Of a DNA stretch of 64,000 bases, positions 34,444 to 42,652 are shown piece after piece. How positions within the stretch are numbered: the first letter of the stretch is position 1; each line of letters begins with the position of its first letter. Where the stretch lies: the NCBI GenBank assembly GCA_023381565.1, contig JAMCRR010000053.1, forward strand, positions 1 through 64,000. Reading direction: 5' to 3'. The translations under genes and the position numbers were made by a program. The stretch is from Chloroflexota bacterium. Lineage in GTDB: Bacteria > Chloroflexota > Anaerolineae > Anaerolineales > Anaerolineaceae. A model generated the notes under the pieces. The model worked only from the letters and a program-made list of their open reading frames with translations, made no database searches and was not told the origin of the DNA.

Positions 34444-35592
34444 TCACGGCTGGACGACGACCTGACCTTCCTTCAACCCATCGAGGATTTCTACCCGGTC
34501 TTCGCTTTCGATCCCAATCTTGACATCAACACGTTTCTGGATGTCACCCTCCTGCACGATGACAAACCTGCGCCCTTCGAAAACACGGATTGCCTGCGGG
34601 GGCAGCCATAATACGGAGGGTTTCTTCTCCAGGGTTACGTCGACGCGCACTAAATCGCCCAATTCCAACCCTGCCTCTGATGCGGGGGATTTCAAGGCGA
34701 TACGCGTGGATCGATCCACATCAGCGCTCGTTGAGCTGTCTGCCCCGGTGCCATAGGGATAAGGCAATTGCCGGACTACGCCCGGAACCACCTTGCCAGG
34801 CTGGTTGACCGGAAGGACATCGGTGGGCATCCCTTCGCTTAAACTCTGCAGGTGGGTATCCAAGAGATCAGCGCTCACCTCTAAAATAGTTGGATCTGCA
34901 ACCACCACCACGGATTTGAATGCCTCGGCCGCGTAACCTTCCGTCAGGCTGATCGAAAGCACTTCTCCATCCATCGGAGAAACGATCTGAGCATCCTTTA
35001 GCTGCGCCTGTAAGTCTGCCACCTGGTTGGACAGATGAGGGTCCGCACCATCTGCCAGCTCGTCCACTCCGATTTGGGCTAATTCAACCTGCAGCTCCTG
35101 AATACCGATCTCATACTTCGAACGCCCTTGTGATTTTGCTTCTTCCAGGGATAGCTTGGCAATCTCAAGGTTTGCCTGGGCACGGCGCCTGTCGAATTCG
35201 AGCTGGCGCTGTGCAGAAGCCAGCTCGGTCTGCGCCGACTCCAGCTCTCGTTCCAGGTCAGTGTTCTCCAGATCGGCCAGCACCTGCCCGGTTTTCACCT
35301 GATCCCCGGTCTTCGCGTAAACCTTCTGTACCCGTCCGTTGGTGCGGAAGAACAAGCTGGCTTGCTTTTCGGGGACGATCCTCCCGGTAAATGTCAGCAT
35401 CCGGACGACCTCTCCCCGTTGTACGGTATAAGTGGGCTTGACGGGTGCCGGAACAGCCGGGATAGGCGTCGGTGTAGCTTCTCCCGCGGAAGGCTTCCCG
35501 GAATTTGCCGAAATTCCACTGCACCCGGTCATCCAAAGGAGCATTAACAGATAGGTGGACAGGAAGAGTGCCGCGCGTTTTGATAAATTCAT
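34444..35592 (-). CDS. MacA-like membrane-fusion/adaptor lipoprotein
   Basis: A 382-residue periplasmic-type adaptor. The chosen ATG 35592 begins a lipoprotein signal ending MTGC (Cys24) and has GAGG about 10 nt upstream. The frame extends 11 codons further without a good site. A Pro/Ala-rich linker follows, then a biotinyl-lipoyl-like half (GRVQKVYAKTGDQVKTGQVLADLEN), a helical coiled-coil hairpin (~110-200) and the second lipoyl half (IVSPMDGEVLSISL). A beta-barrel and a membrane-proximal domain (LPPQAIRVFEGRRFVIVQEG) complete it. This is the HlyD/MacA fold. It opens the exporter operon. A monoderm cell would use it without an outer-membrane channel. Confidence 0.92.
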   Translation of the reverse strand: MNLSKRAALFLSTYLLMLLWMTGCSGISANSGKPSAGEATPTPIPAVPAPVKPTYTVQRGEVVRMLTFTGRIVPEKQASLFFRTNGRVQKVYAKTGDQVKTGQVLADLENTDLERELESAQTELASAQRQLEFDRRRAQANLEIAKLSLEEAKSQGRSKYEIGIQELQVELAQIGVDELADGADPHLSNQVADLQAQLKDAQIVSPMDGEVLSISLTEGYAAEAFKSVVVVADPTILEVSADLLDTHLQSLSEGMPTDVLPVNQPGKVVPGVVRQLPYPYGTGADSSTSADVDRSTRIALKSPASEAGLELGDLVRVDVTLEKKPSVLWLPPQAIRVFEGRRFVIVQEGDIQKRVDVKIGIESEDRVEILDGLKEGQVVVQP

Positions 35593-35748
35593 TCCCAAAA
35601 CCTCGCTTTCCACCATCAGGACCATCTCCCCCCGGGGAAGTTCACAATCCCGAGAGAAAGAATGTGAGTTATTGAAGAGCTTGTGCTCGATTAACTATAC
35701 CCCACTCCCGATCACTGATGACCCAATCGGGCTGAGATAGTGATCATT

Positions 35749-35767
35749 ATCCCCTGTTACAGGGGAT
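35749..35767. promoter_or_regulatory. Inverted repeat between divergent exporter and dehydrogenase genes
   Basis: ATCCCCTG and CAGGGGAT (35749-35756 and 35760-35767) pair perfectly with a 3-bp spacer. Its place between two divergent start codons suggests a regulator-binding site. TATGAT at 35787-35792, 17 bp before the dehydrogenase ATG, could be its -10, which would give a very short leader. Confidence 0.5.
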
Positions 35768-35808
35768 GAACATCACATCTTCTTCTTATGATAAAATCGA
35801 TCTTAATT

Positions 35809-36816
35809 ATGAAAGCTTTACGTCTCTATCATCCTGGAGATCTTCGAGTAGTCGATGAACCCACTCCGCAGCCGGGAGCGGGTGAAGCCCTGGTGCGGGT
35901 GAAAGCGGTGGGCTTGTGCGGTTCTGATCTGCACTGGTTTACCGAGGGGGGCATCGGTGATTCTCACCTGGTGCAACCGCACGTTCTCGGGCATGAGTTT
36001 GCCGGCGAAATCGAAGATGGCTCCCGCCGTGGTGAGCGGATAGCAGTTGACCCGGCAATTTCGTGCGGGGAGTGCCGCCACTGCCTGGATGGGAACCCGA
36101 ATTTTTGTTTGCACCTGCGTTTTGCCGGAGACGGTAAAACCGATGGTGGTTTGCGAGAGAAGGTGGCCTGGCCAGAGCGTTTCCTCTTCCCCATCCCCGA
36201 TTCGATTTCGGAGATCGAAGGCGCCATGCTGGAACCCCTGGGGGTGGCTCTGCATTCTCTGGATTTGAGCCACCTGCGCATGGGCATGAAAGTCGGCGTT
36301 TTTGGCTGCGGGCCGATCGGCTTGCTCGTCATCCAGCTGGCTCGCCGAGCCGGCGCCGACCAGATCATCGCCGTGGATAAGCTTCCGCACCGCATGGAAG
36401 CTGCGATGCATTGCGGTGCGACCCAGGTCTTCTCGGCTCAAGATGCAGAGCTTGGAGAGCAGATTGCGACTGCTACCCATCACCAAGGCATCGATATCGC
36501 ATTCGAAGCCGCTGGTGAGAACGCCGCCGTGGAGGCTGCCATCGGGTCTGCTCGCCGGGGCGGGCGTGTGGTCCTGATCGGCATTCCCGCCGATGATCGG
36601 ATCTCTTTTTCTGCCTCAACCACCCGGCGTAAAGGCCTCACCCTGGCGGTCGTCCGGCGAATGAAAAATACCTATCCGCGCGCCGTCCACCTGGTGGAGA
36701 GTGGTTGGGTTGATGTGCGCTCGCTGGTGTCGCACCGGTTTACCCTGGATCAGTACGCGGAAGCCTTCAGGGTTGCCTGCAACCGAGAAGGGTTGAAAGT
36801 CATCATCGAGCCGTAG
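35809..36816 (+). CDS. Zinc-dependent sugar/polyol or alcohol dehydrogenase (MDR family)
   Basis: A 335-residue medium-chain dehydrogenase. Catalytic zinc ligands are C37, H62 and E63 (GLCGSD, GHEFAGE). The structural zinc site has four cysteines at 86, 89, 92 and 100. The NAD(P)-binding loop is VFGCGPIGLL. The family oxidises secondary alcohols such as sorbitol, threonine or galactitol. The N-terminus is set at ATG 35809, because family proteins begin MKAL; a start 7 codons upstream lacks support. No Shine-Dalgarno sequence is visible. It converges with the KDG kinase gene, and the surrounding genes suggest a polyol or sugar acid as substrate. Confidence 0.9.
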   Translation: MKALRLYHPGDLRVVDEPTPQPGAGEALVRVKAVGLCGSDLHWFTEGGIGDSHLVQPHVLGHEFAGEIEDGSRRGERIAVDPAISCGECRHCLDGNPNFCLHLRFAGDGKTDGGLREKVAWPERFLFPIPDSISEIEGAMLEPLGVALHSLDLSHLRMGMKVGVFGCGPIGLLVIQLARRAGADQIIAVDKLPHRMEAAMHCGATQVFSAQDAELGEQIATATHHQGIDIAFEAAGENAAVEAAIGSARRGGRVVLIGIPADDRISFSASTTRRKGLTLAVVRRMKNTYPRAVHLVESGWVDVRSLVSHRFTLDQYAEAFRVACNREGLKVIIEP

Positions 36817-36842
36817 GCTACCGGCTTATTTCACCCGTGAGA

Positions 36843-37880
36843 TTATCTTGAGATGCGCCCAGAGGCATCGCCGGTCATCAGCTGCTCAACCTCAGCCATG
36901 CTTACGGCGTTGAAATCGCCGGGGATTGTGTGCTTCAGGCAGGAAGCAGCCGATGCAAACCGCAGGGCGCGCTCCAGGTTGCCGCCAGACTCGCGCATGC
37001 CATAGATGAGGCCGGCTGAGAAAGCGTCACCCCCGCCCACACGGTCGACAATGGGGGAGATATCGTAAACCGGCGCCACCAGGAAGCCGTCGTGATGCCA
37101 GAGCACTGCCGACCAGGTATTGTGGCTGGCCGATAGCGAACCGCGCAGGGTGATGGCGATGTGTTTCAGATTGGGCAACCGTTGGGCTATCTCTTCGCAA
37201 ACTGCGCGGTAGCGTTCGGGGTCCAGCTTGCCGCTGCGAACGTCGCTCTGGGATGCTTTGATGCCGAAGACTTTATCGGCATCTTCCTCGTTCCCCACTG
37301 CTACATCGCACATTCCCACCAGCTCCTCCATGACTTTGCCTGGAGCTGAGGTCCATTTCCAAAGCTTGGCTCGATAATTGAGGTCGCAAGAGATCGTCAA
37401 CCCCATCTCTTTCGCTGTCATAACCGCCTCTTTGCAGACCCGGGCAGCACTCTCGGAGACCGCGGGGGTGATCCCCGTCCAGTGGCACCAATCGGCATCT
37501 GAAAAAACCGCTCGCCAGTCGATCATTCCCGGTTGTAAGGTGGCAAAACTCGACTCTGCCCGGTCGTAGAGTACCTTGCTTGGCCGTTGGGCCACTCCCG
37601 TTTCAAGGAAGTAAATCCCCATGCGGTCGCCTCCCATGATGATATGATCGGTTAGGATGCCGTGTTGGTGAAGAAAAGCCAGGCAGCCCATTCCCAGGTC
37701 GTTATCCGGAAGGCGGGTAACAAATTCGGCTTGAACGCCAAAGGAGGCCAGCGAGGCGGCCACATTGGCTTCGCCTCCGCCGTAAGTCGCCTCCAAAGAA
37801 CGAGTGCGGCGCAGCCTCTCGAAGCCCGGCGGGCAAAGTCGCAGCATGATCTCACCGAAGGTAACCACTTTTTCTGACAT
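36843..37880 (-). CDS. kdgK: 2-keto-3-deoxygluconate kinase-like PfkB sugar kinase
   Basis: A 345-residue ribokinase-family enzyme. The N-terminus VVTFGEIMLRLCPPG and YGGGEANVAASLASFG with TRLPDNDLG are the KdgK pattern; family members phosphorylate 2-keto-3-deoxygluconate for Entner-Doudoroff-type breakdown of uronates. The C-terminal signature is RVGGGDAFSAGLIYG, containing the catalytic aspartate. The usual DTVGAGD reads DRVGGGD here, which is common in KdgK homologues. GGGAGGG precedes the ATG. The KDPG aldolase that would normally act next is not in the window. The neighbours are oxidoreductases of sugar-acid metabolism. Confidence 0.9.
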   Translation of the reverse strand: MSEKVVTFGEIMLRLCPPGFERLRRTRSLEATYGGGEANVAASLASFGVQAEFVTRLPDNDLGMGCLAFLHQHGILTDHIIMGGDRMGIYFLETGVAQRPSKVLYDRAESSFATLQPGMIDWRAVFSDADWCHWTGITPAVSESAARVCKEAVMTAKEMGLTISCDLNYRAKLWKWTSAPGKVMEELVGMCDVAVGNEEDADKVFGIKASQSDVRSGKLDPERYRAVCEEIAQRLPNLKHIAITLRGSLSASHNTWSAVLWHHDGFLVAPVYDISPIVDRVGGGDAFSAGLIYGMRESGGNLERALRFASAASCLKHTIPGDFNAVSMAEVEQLMTGDASGRISR

Positions 37881-38029
37881 ATCACCCTCCCGAGGGAAAT
37901 TATATCCATAGATGACTCAGATTGACACAGATTATACACACAGAGAATATTCGAAGACGGTTTACTTTTAGTAACCACCCGAGTCTATCTTTGTTCATCT
38001 GTGCCAGATATTTTCAGTTCCAGGTTCGC

Positions 38030-38058
38030 TTGACACCCGAATCAGAATCGAGTATAGT
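38030..38058 (+). promoter_or_regulatory. Strong sigma-70-type promoter of the BKACE-SDR operon
   Basis: TTGACA at 38030-38035, a 17-bp spacer and TATAGT at 38053-38058. Transcription should begin near 38065, inside the operator described next. The GTG start codon lies about 60 nt downstream. Confidence 0.8.
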
Positions 38059-38062
38059 CCAA

Positions 38063-38086
38063 AATTGGACATACCATTTGTCCAAA
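38063..38086 (+). promoter_or_regulatory. Operator for the GntR/FadR-type regulator
   Basis: AATTGGACATACC at 38063-38075 differs by one base from AATTGGTCATACC in the gntR promoter. Its core TGGACATACCA is close to the TNGTNNNACNA consensus of FadR-subfamily regulators. GTCCAA half-sites at 38058-38063 and 38080-38085 form inverted repeats with the central TTGGAC. It overlaps the predicted transcription start, which is consistent with repression. Confidence 0.65.
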
Positions 38087-38125
38087 TCGCTTTTTACCGA
38101 TAAAAACCTCTCCCGGAGGGAAATT

Positions 38126-38905
38126 GTGGAGCCATTAATCATCATCGCCACGCCCAACATCAGCTGGCTGCACCCGGATGTTGACTACCCGCGTTCTCCT
38201 GAAAGCATCGCCGAAGAGGCAGCGCTCTGCCGCCAGAATGGCGCCTCGATCTTGCATACCCATGCCGAAGGGCGCTGGACCGAGACCATCCGAGCAGTCC
38301 GGTCCACCAGCGACATCATTGTGCAGTGCGGCATGTCCAGCCTCCCGATTGCAGATCGAATGGACGTCTTCCGCGAGAACGCGGACATGATCTCGATCAT
38401 CTTGAACCACCACGACGAAGCCTTCGCTCGGACGGAATGCAACGCGCTCCACCTCAAACCCGAGCTGGAGGAGTACGCCCGGTTGTGCGCCGAATACAGT
38501 GTGATCCCCGAGTTTGAAGTCTGGCATACAGGCTCGATCTGGAATTTGAACTACCTGATCGAAAAACGAGCCATCCGGCCTCCCTATGTGACGACCCTGT
38601 TTCTTGGCTGGCCAGGCGGTACGTGGTCTCCTCCAACCATCGAGGAATATCTCTACCGGCGCAAGAACATGCCTGCCGGCTGCGTCTGCAACGTCAGCAT
38701 CATGGGTGATGCGCAGCGCGACATCGTCAGCACGGCGATACTGCTTGGCGATCACGTCAGGGTCGGCACCGAAGATTATCCCTTCAACCATTTCGGCCAG
38801 GTCGTCCCAACTCACGAGTTGGTGAAAGAAACCGCCGAGCTGGCTCGGGCGATCGGCCGGCCGGTAGCTACCCCAGATCAGGCGCGCAAGATGATCGGCC
38901 TTTAG
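38126..38905 (+). CDS. BKACE-family (DUF849) beta-keto acid cleavage enzyme
   Basis: A 259-residue TIM-barrel enzyme. The start is GTG 38126, five bases after GGAGGG; the open frame continues upstream but covers the promoter. Metal ligands H44 and H46 (ILHTHAEG) and E216 in VRVGTEDYPF match the zinc site of 3-keto-5-aminohexanoate cleavage enzyme. BKACE enzymes condense a beta-keto acid with acetyl-CoA to give acetoacetate and a CoA ester. Which keto acid is used is not evident: the neighbouring SDR could produce it by oxidising a beta-hydroxy acid. It is the first gene of a two-gene operon, 9 bp before the SDR. Confidence 0.9.
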   Translation: MEPLIIIATPNISWLHPDVDYPRSPESIAEEAALCRQNGASILHTHAEGRWTETIRAVRSTSDIIVQCGMSSLPIADRMDVFRENADMISIILNHHDEAFARTECNALHLKPELEEYARLCAEYSVIPEFEVWHTGSIWNLNYLIEKRAIRPPYVTTLFLGWPGGTWSPPTIEEYLYRRKNMPAGCVCNVSIMGDAQRDIVSTAILLGDHVRVGTEDYPFNHFGQVVPTHELVKETAELARAIGRPVATPDQARKMIGL

Positions 38906-38914
38906 GAGGAGGGA

Positions 38915-39688
38915 ATGTGCGCAGATAAAAAAGTTGCCATCATCACCGGCGCAGCGCGCGGCATTGGCGCAGCTACCGCCCAGAAATTCGCCCGCCAGGG
39001 CTACGCCGTTATCCTGCTGGACGTCCTGGAAGAGGGTCAGGAGATCAGCCGCCTCATCAACACCGAGGGCGGGGAGAGCTTTTTTTTCAAGTGCGATGTA
39101 TCTGACGAGAGCCAGGTGCGGGAGCGAGTGCAGTGGGTAGGGGAGCAATACGGGCGCATCGACGCCTTGCTGAATATTGCCGGGATCGTTCTGGTAAAGC
39201 CCTTTGAGGAGATATCTTGGGAGGAATACCAGCGCACCTTCGACGTGAACGTAGGAGGCACCTTCCTGATGTGCAAGTACGTGCTGCCGTTCATGAAGCG
39301 GCAGAAGCACGGCGTAATCGTCAACATGGCTTCTGTCTCGGGGCATGTCGGTCAGACCGATCACGTCATGTATGGCGCCACGAAGGGCGCCATCATCGCC
39401 ATGGCGCGCGCTCTGGCCTGGGAGGTCGCCCCCTACAACATCCGCGTGAATACGATCAGCCCGGGATCGGTGGACACCCCCATGCTGCGCGGCGACATCG
39501 ATCTCGAATCCCGCCGCAGCGGTTTGCCCTTCGACGAGGTTAAGAAGATACGAGAAGCCGAGCAGGCTTTCAAGCGCTGGGCCGATCCCGCTGAAATTGC
39601 CGAGCCGATTTTCTACCTGGCCAGTGAGGGCGCCTCTTTCATCACCGGGGCCGACCTGCTGGTGGATTGCGGGTGGGTGGCTAAGTAG
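38915..39688 (+). CDS. Short-chain dehydrogenase/reductase (SDR)
   Basis: A 257-residue classical SDR. The cofactor motif is TGAARGIG (11-18), with D36 after the second strand favouring NAD. NIAG (87-90) replaces the usual NNAG. The catalytic triad is S140, Y153 and K157 (YGATK). AGGAGGAG precedes the ATG, and the gene directly follows the BKACE gene. The likely role is oxidation of a hydroxy acid or sugar acid to the keto acid that the BKACE enzyme cleaves; this is inference from coupling. Its stop touches the stop of the convergent epimerase gene with no spacer. Confidence 0.93.
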   Translation: MCADKKVAIITGAARGIGAATAQKFARQGYAVILLDVLEEGQEISRLINTEGGESFFFKCDVSDESQVRERVQWVGEQYGRIDALLNIAGIVLVKPFEEISWEEYQRTFDVNVGGTFLMCKYVLPFMKRQKHGVIVNMASVSGHVGQTDHVMYGATKGAIIAMARALAWEVAPYNIRVNTISPGSVDTPMLRGDIDLESRRSGLPFDEVKKIREAEQAFKRWADPAEIAEPIFYLASEGASFITGADLLVDCGWVAK

Positions 39689-40675
39689 CTAGAGAATCGC
39701 CCGGGTATAATCCAGGGAGATCTTTCCATCAACGATAGCTTTCTTAAAGACATCGATCGTCTCTGCAACCCCCTGCTGGAGAGGGGTCTCTGGAAGGCGA
39801 CCTAAAAGCTGCCGCAGCGCAGTATTGTCGATAGCTTGCGGAAAGGGAAGCGGAGACGGATCAAAGGTGAGCTTATCTTTTACCTCCGGCGCAGCGGTCT
39901 CGATGCAGGCAATCACCTCCTGTGTGCTCACGGCCGCGCCGCCCAGGTTGAAGACACCGGCGCCTTCGAATGGCGCCCGCGCAGCCCGGATAAATATCTT
40001 CGCTACGTCATCCGCATATTGGAGGTTGTAACGACCGCCGTAGGTGATGTGGTAGGGTTTCCCCAACGCGGCCGCCAGCATAGCCTTGGTGGGCGTGGAG
40101 GTCATCCCCTGATCGCGGCCCGGACCATAGACGACGTATGGCCGCAAGCCGATGCTCGAAATTCCATCATCGAGAAAATAAACCCGGGCAGTGCCTTCAT
40201 TAGCCTGCTTGAAAACGCCGTATAGCGAGTGCGGTTTGAGCGGCGCATCATGCGGCAAACTGACATCCGGATACTCGCTCTTCTCCCCATAGACCGCTGT
40301 GCTGCTGGCATAGACCACCCTCTTCAGCCCGGTATGTTTTGCTGCTTCGAAAATATTGACCGTGCCAACCACATTGACTTTTGCGCCCTGGGGCGGATCG
40401 GCCTTCACGAATGGAAGCTGCAAAGCAGCCAGGTGGATAAGATGGGTAACCTCAAAACGGCGAATAGCGTCCTCCAGGTCGGGGAGATCGACGATATCCC
40501 CATGGATGGTTTCGAGGCGGGAGAGCTCTTCAGCATCCAGGATCATCCTGAGCCGGTGGTTGCTGCCCTCCTGGTCGAAGAGGAATGCCGGGATCCCTTC
40601 CCGGAGAAGATTGCGAATGACCCAGGCGCCGATGGCGCCATGAGCGCCGGTGACGAGAAATCGTTCTTCGGACAT
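39689..40675 (-). CDS. NAD-dependent epimerase/dehydratase (extended SDR)
   Basis: A 328-residue extended SDR. ATG 40675 has GGGGAGGGG upstream and starts the Rossmann domain at once (FLVTGAHGAIG, glycine motif 10-16). A start 11 codons earlier has no such site. The catalytic residues are S124/S125 (ASSTAVYG), Y152 and K156 (YGVFK). The RPYVVYGPGRDQG segment is the usual substrate-side motif. It resembles UDP-sugar epimerases and bacterial uronate dehydrogenases. The placement with catabolic genes and a GntR regulator favours a free-sugar or sugar-acid substrate, such as D-erythronate or uronate. It lies 29 bp downstream of gntR in one operon. Confidence 0.9.
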   Translation of the reverse strand: MSEERFLVTGAHGAIGAWVIRNLLREGIPAFLFDQEGSNHRLRMILDAEELSRLETIHGDIVDLPDLEDAIRRFEVTHLIHLAALQLPFVKADPPQGAKVNVVGTVNIFEAAKHTGLKRVVYASSTAVYGEKSEYPDVSLPHDAPLKPHSLYGVFKQANEGTARVYFLDDGISSIGLRPYVVYGPGRDQGMTSTPTKAMLAAALGKPYHITYGGRYNLQYADDVAKIFIRAARAPFEGAGVFNLGGAAVSTQEVIACIETAAPEVKDKLTFDPSPLPFPQAIDNTALRQLLGRLPETPLQQGVAETIDVFKKAIVDGKISLDYTRAIL

Positions 40676-40704
40676 TACCCCTCCCCTTAACAAAGATTTC
40701 TGAT

Positions 40705-41442
40705 TCAACCGTCGGTTAATTCTTCCGTTTGGCTGAGTACCTTCAGCTTTTCTTCAACATGATCGAGGTGGCGTTCCATCGCCCTGCTGGCGGCTTGAGG
40801 ATCGCGTTTTTTAATCGCGGTGATAATCGCCCGATGGTCGGTATAGGTCAAGTTCCGCATCTCCGGGTCCTCGCCTGTCCTGTGCCGGCTGTAGACGCTC
40901 AACTTGCTGATCGAAGCCATCAAAATCGATAGGATTTTATTGCGGGCTGCCTCGGCAATGCGCTCGTGGATCTCGAGGTCGCACTGCAGGAATTCTTCCG
41001 GGTTATCGATGCTCCTCCCAGAGCGTTCCAGGCATGCTTCCAGATCTGTGATTTCTTCCGGCGTTATCCGAATGGCTGCCATCGCGGACAGGCCCACCTC
41101 TACCACCCGTCGTGCTTGGAGAAGATCAAGATAAGTCGAATCTTCGAGGGAAAAAATCAAATCGAGGTGTTCAACCAATCGAGCTGGTTCCAAAGAAGCC
41201 ACATAAGTGCCGGAGCCCTGCCGGTTTTCGATAATACCCATTATAGAAAGCGCCCGCAACGCCTCACGCAGGGATGGGCGGCTGACGTGCATGCTTACCG
41301 CCAGCTCGCGCTCTGGAGGCAAGCGATCTCCTGGATGGAGCTGCTTTTCACGGATTAAAGAGAGCAGCCGTGCAGCAATTTTCTGGGATAAGACCTCTTT
41401 CTCAAAGGTCCCGTAATTGATATTCGTAAGGGTATTCGCCAT
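40705..41442 (-). CDS. GntR/FadR-family transcriptional regulator
   Basis: A 245-residue regulator with an N-terminal winged helix (~12-82; PGDRLPPERELAVSMHVSRPSLREALRALSIMGIIENRQGSGTYV) and a C-terminal FCD ligand domain (~95-235). Metal-site residues of the FCD type are visible as D149 and H153 (FLQCDLEIHERI) and a later TYTDHRAIITAI histidine. Such proteins usually repress sugar-acid catabolic genes until a metabolite binds. The promoter contains a 13-bp site almost identical to one at the BKACE promoter, so it probably autoregulates and controls that operon. The start is ATG 41442. Confidence 0.94.
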   Translation of the reverse strand: MANTLTNINYGTFEKEVLSQKIAARLLSLIREKQLHPGDRLPPERELAVSMHVSRPSLREALRALSIMGIIENRQGSGTYVASLEPARLVEHLDLIFSLEDSTYLDLLQARRVVEVGLSAMAAIRITPEEITDLEACLERSGRSIDNPEEFLQCDLEIHERIAEAARNKILSILMASISKLSVYSRHRTGEDPEMRNLTYTDHRAIITAIKKRDPQAASRAMERHLDHVEEKLKVLSQTEELTDG

Positions 41443-41463
41443 AATTATGCAAAGTGACTAAAA

Positions 41464-41518
41464 GGTATGACCAATTATCCAATTTAGCGATTATAGTCTG
41501 AACGCCAGCGAAAGTCAA
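41464..41518 (-). promoter_or_regulatory. gntR promoter with downstream operator
   Basis: On the minus strand TTGACT (41518-41513), a 17-bp spacer and TATAAT (41495-41490) form a near-consensus promoter. The start point would be near 41484. AATTGGTCATACC lies at 41476-41464, just downstream; its core TGGTCATACC fits the FadR-subfamily pattern TNGTNNNACNA up to the last base. Confidence 0.8.
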
Positions 41519-41549
41519 TCATATTGATGAGCTGTGGCTATAGAAATAT

Positions 41550-41577
41550 TTGTTCATTTGATGTACAATTGTTCAAA
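41550..41577 (+). promoter_or_regulatory. Candidate operator of the SorC-type regulator
   Basis: TTGTTCA occurs at 41550-41556 and again at 41569-41575. TGTTCAT and ATGTACA form an imperfect inverted repeat around TTG in the same stretch. TATAGA at 41539-41544 may be the -10. The site ends just before the regulator ATG and so could serve autoregulation. Confidence 0.45.
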
Positions 41578-41578
41578 G

Positions 41579-42568
41579 ATGGAGATTCCCCAAGGAAAAT
41601 CGAACCCAGCGCCTGTTGACAGCGTCGATAAGACCCTCGTCGAGCCACTGGTGCGCGCCGCCTGGATGTATTACGTCGAGAATAAGACCCAGCAAGATAT
41701 CGCCGAGCGCATGGGCATCTCCCGCCTCAAAGTCCTGCGTCTGCTCAGAGATGCGCGTGATCAGGGCATCGTCAATATCGACATCCGCACTCCTCTGGCT
41801 CCCTATCTCAATCTGGAGAATCGGCTGCGCGAAAAATTTGCCCTGCGCGATGCAATTGTAACCACCGCGGCCGAAGAAGGCGACCCCCTTTACACGGCAT
41901 TGGCCAGCGCAGCTGCCAGGTTCCTCGAGCAGCGCCTGCAGGATCAGATGGTTGTCGGCATGGGTTTGGCGCGCACGCTGTTGAAGATCCCAGACCTGAT
42001 CCGCGTGCCTCGCCCAATTAAATGCACATTTGTGGCTCTCACGGGGGGTTTATCGTATATTACAAATGTTGACACATACAATTTGTTCCACAAGATGGCC
42101 ATCGTTGTGGGTGGGAATGTTAAATACATCCTGGCGCCATTTATTGTCTCCTCCAGGGAGATTAAAAATGCCCTGCTCCAGGATGAAACCATCCAAAGCG
42201 CCATCCATCTGGCGCGCAGCAGCACCCTGGCGATGGTCAGTGTTGGCGTAGCGGACAAAACCGGACTGATCTACCAGTTCAGCCAGATGAGTCCAGCGGA
42301 CCTTGAGGAAATCCGCAAACTGGGCGGGGTGGGCGATATCCTCGGCCGTTTCTATAATCAGGCTGGCCAGGAGTTGCCCATCGCCCTACGCGATCGAACG
42401 ATTGGCGTCGATATCAAAGAGCTCAAAGCCATCCCCACCGTAGTCATGGTCGCCGGCGGCCCGACCAAACGCGCCGCTATCCTGGCTGCCCTACACGGAA
42501 AAATCCCCCATATCCTGATTACCGATACCCAGACAGCCCAATGGTTAGTTGAACAAGCAATCCTTTAA
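41579..42568 (+). CDS. SorC/DeoR-family sugar-binding transcriptional regulator
   Basis: A 329-residue regulator. The N-terminal helix-turn-helix (~15-70) contains WMYYVENKTQQDIAERMGISRLKVLRLLRDAR, typical of SorC proteins. The C-terminal ~260 residues are the effector domain related to sugar-phosphate isomerases, with VGMGLARTLLKIP, VALTGGLSYIT and TVVMVAGGPTKRAAILAALHG. Members are released from DNA by phosphorylated sugars. The ATG at 41579 is preferred, since the frame upstream covers the putative operator; no Shine-Dalgarno sequence is evident. It is followed after 84 bp by the FGGY kinase operon, whose product would be its inducer. Confidence 0.9.
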   Translation: MEIPQGKSNPAPVDSVDKTLVEPLVRAAWMYYVENKTQQDIAERMGISRLKVLRLLRDARDQGIVNIDIRTPLAPYLNLENRLREKFALRDAIVTTAAEEGDPLYTALASAAARFLEQRLQDQMVVGMGLARTLLKIPDLIRVPRPIKCTFVALTGGLSYITNVDTYNLFHKMAIVVGGNVKYILAPFIVSSREIKNALLQDETIQSAIHLARSSTLAMVSVGVADKTGLIYQFSQMSPADLEEIRKLGGVGDILGRFYNQAGQELPIALRDRTIGVDIKELKAIPTVVMVAGGPTKRAAILAALHGKIPHILITDTQTAQWLVEQAIL

Positions 42569-42652
42569 TTAGACAGCTTATCGGTGGCGTCACTCACTTG
42601 ATTGGCTTGATCCAGTATCTTGATTAGACATCCGTCTTCTCTGGAGGCAATC

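Noticed and set aside
37905-37945. Repeat-like string of CACAGATT and similar words before the BKACE promoter
   Set aside because: The words are short and imperfect and occur only here in the window, so no repeat family can be claimed.
38135-39364. 409-codon open frame on the minus strand
   Set aside because: It is a shadow of the BKACE and SDR genes, both of which have clear catalytic motifs, ribosome sites and a promoter.
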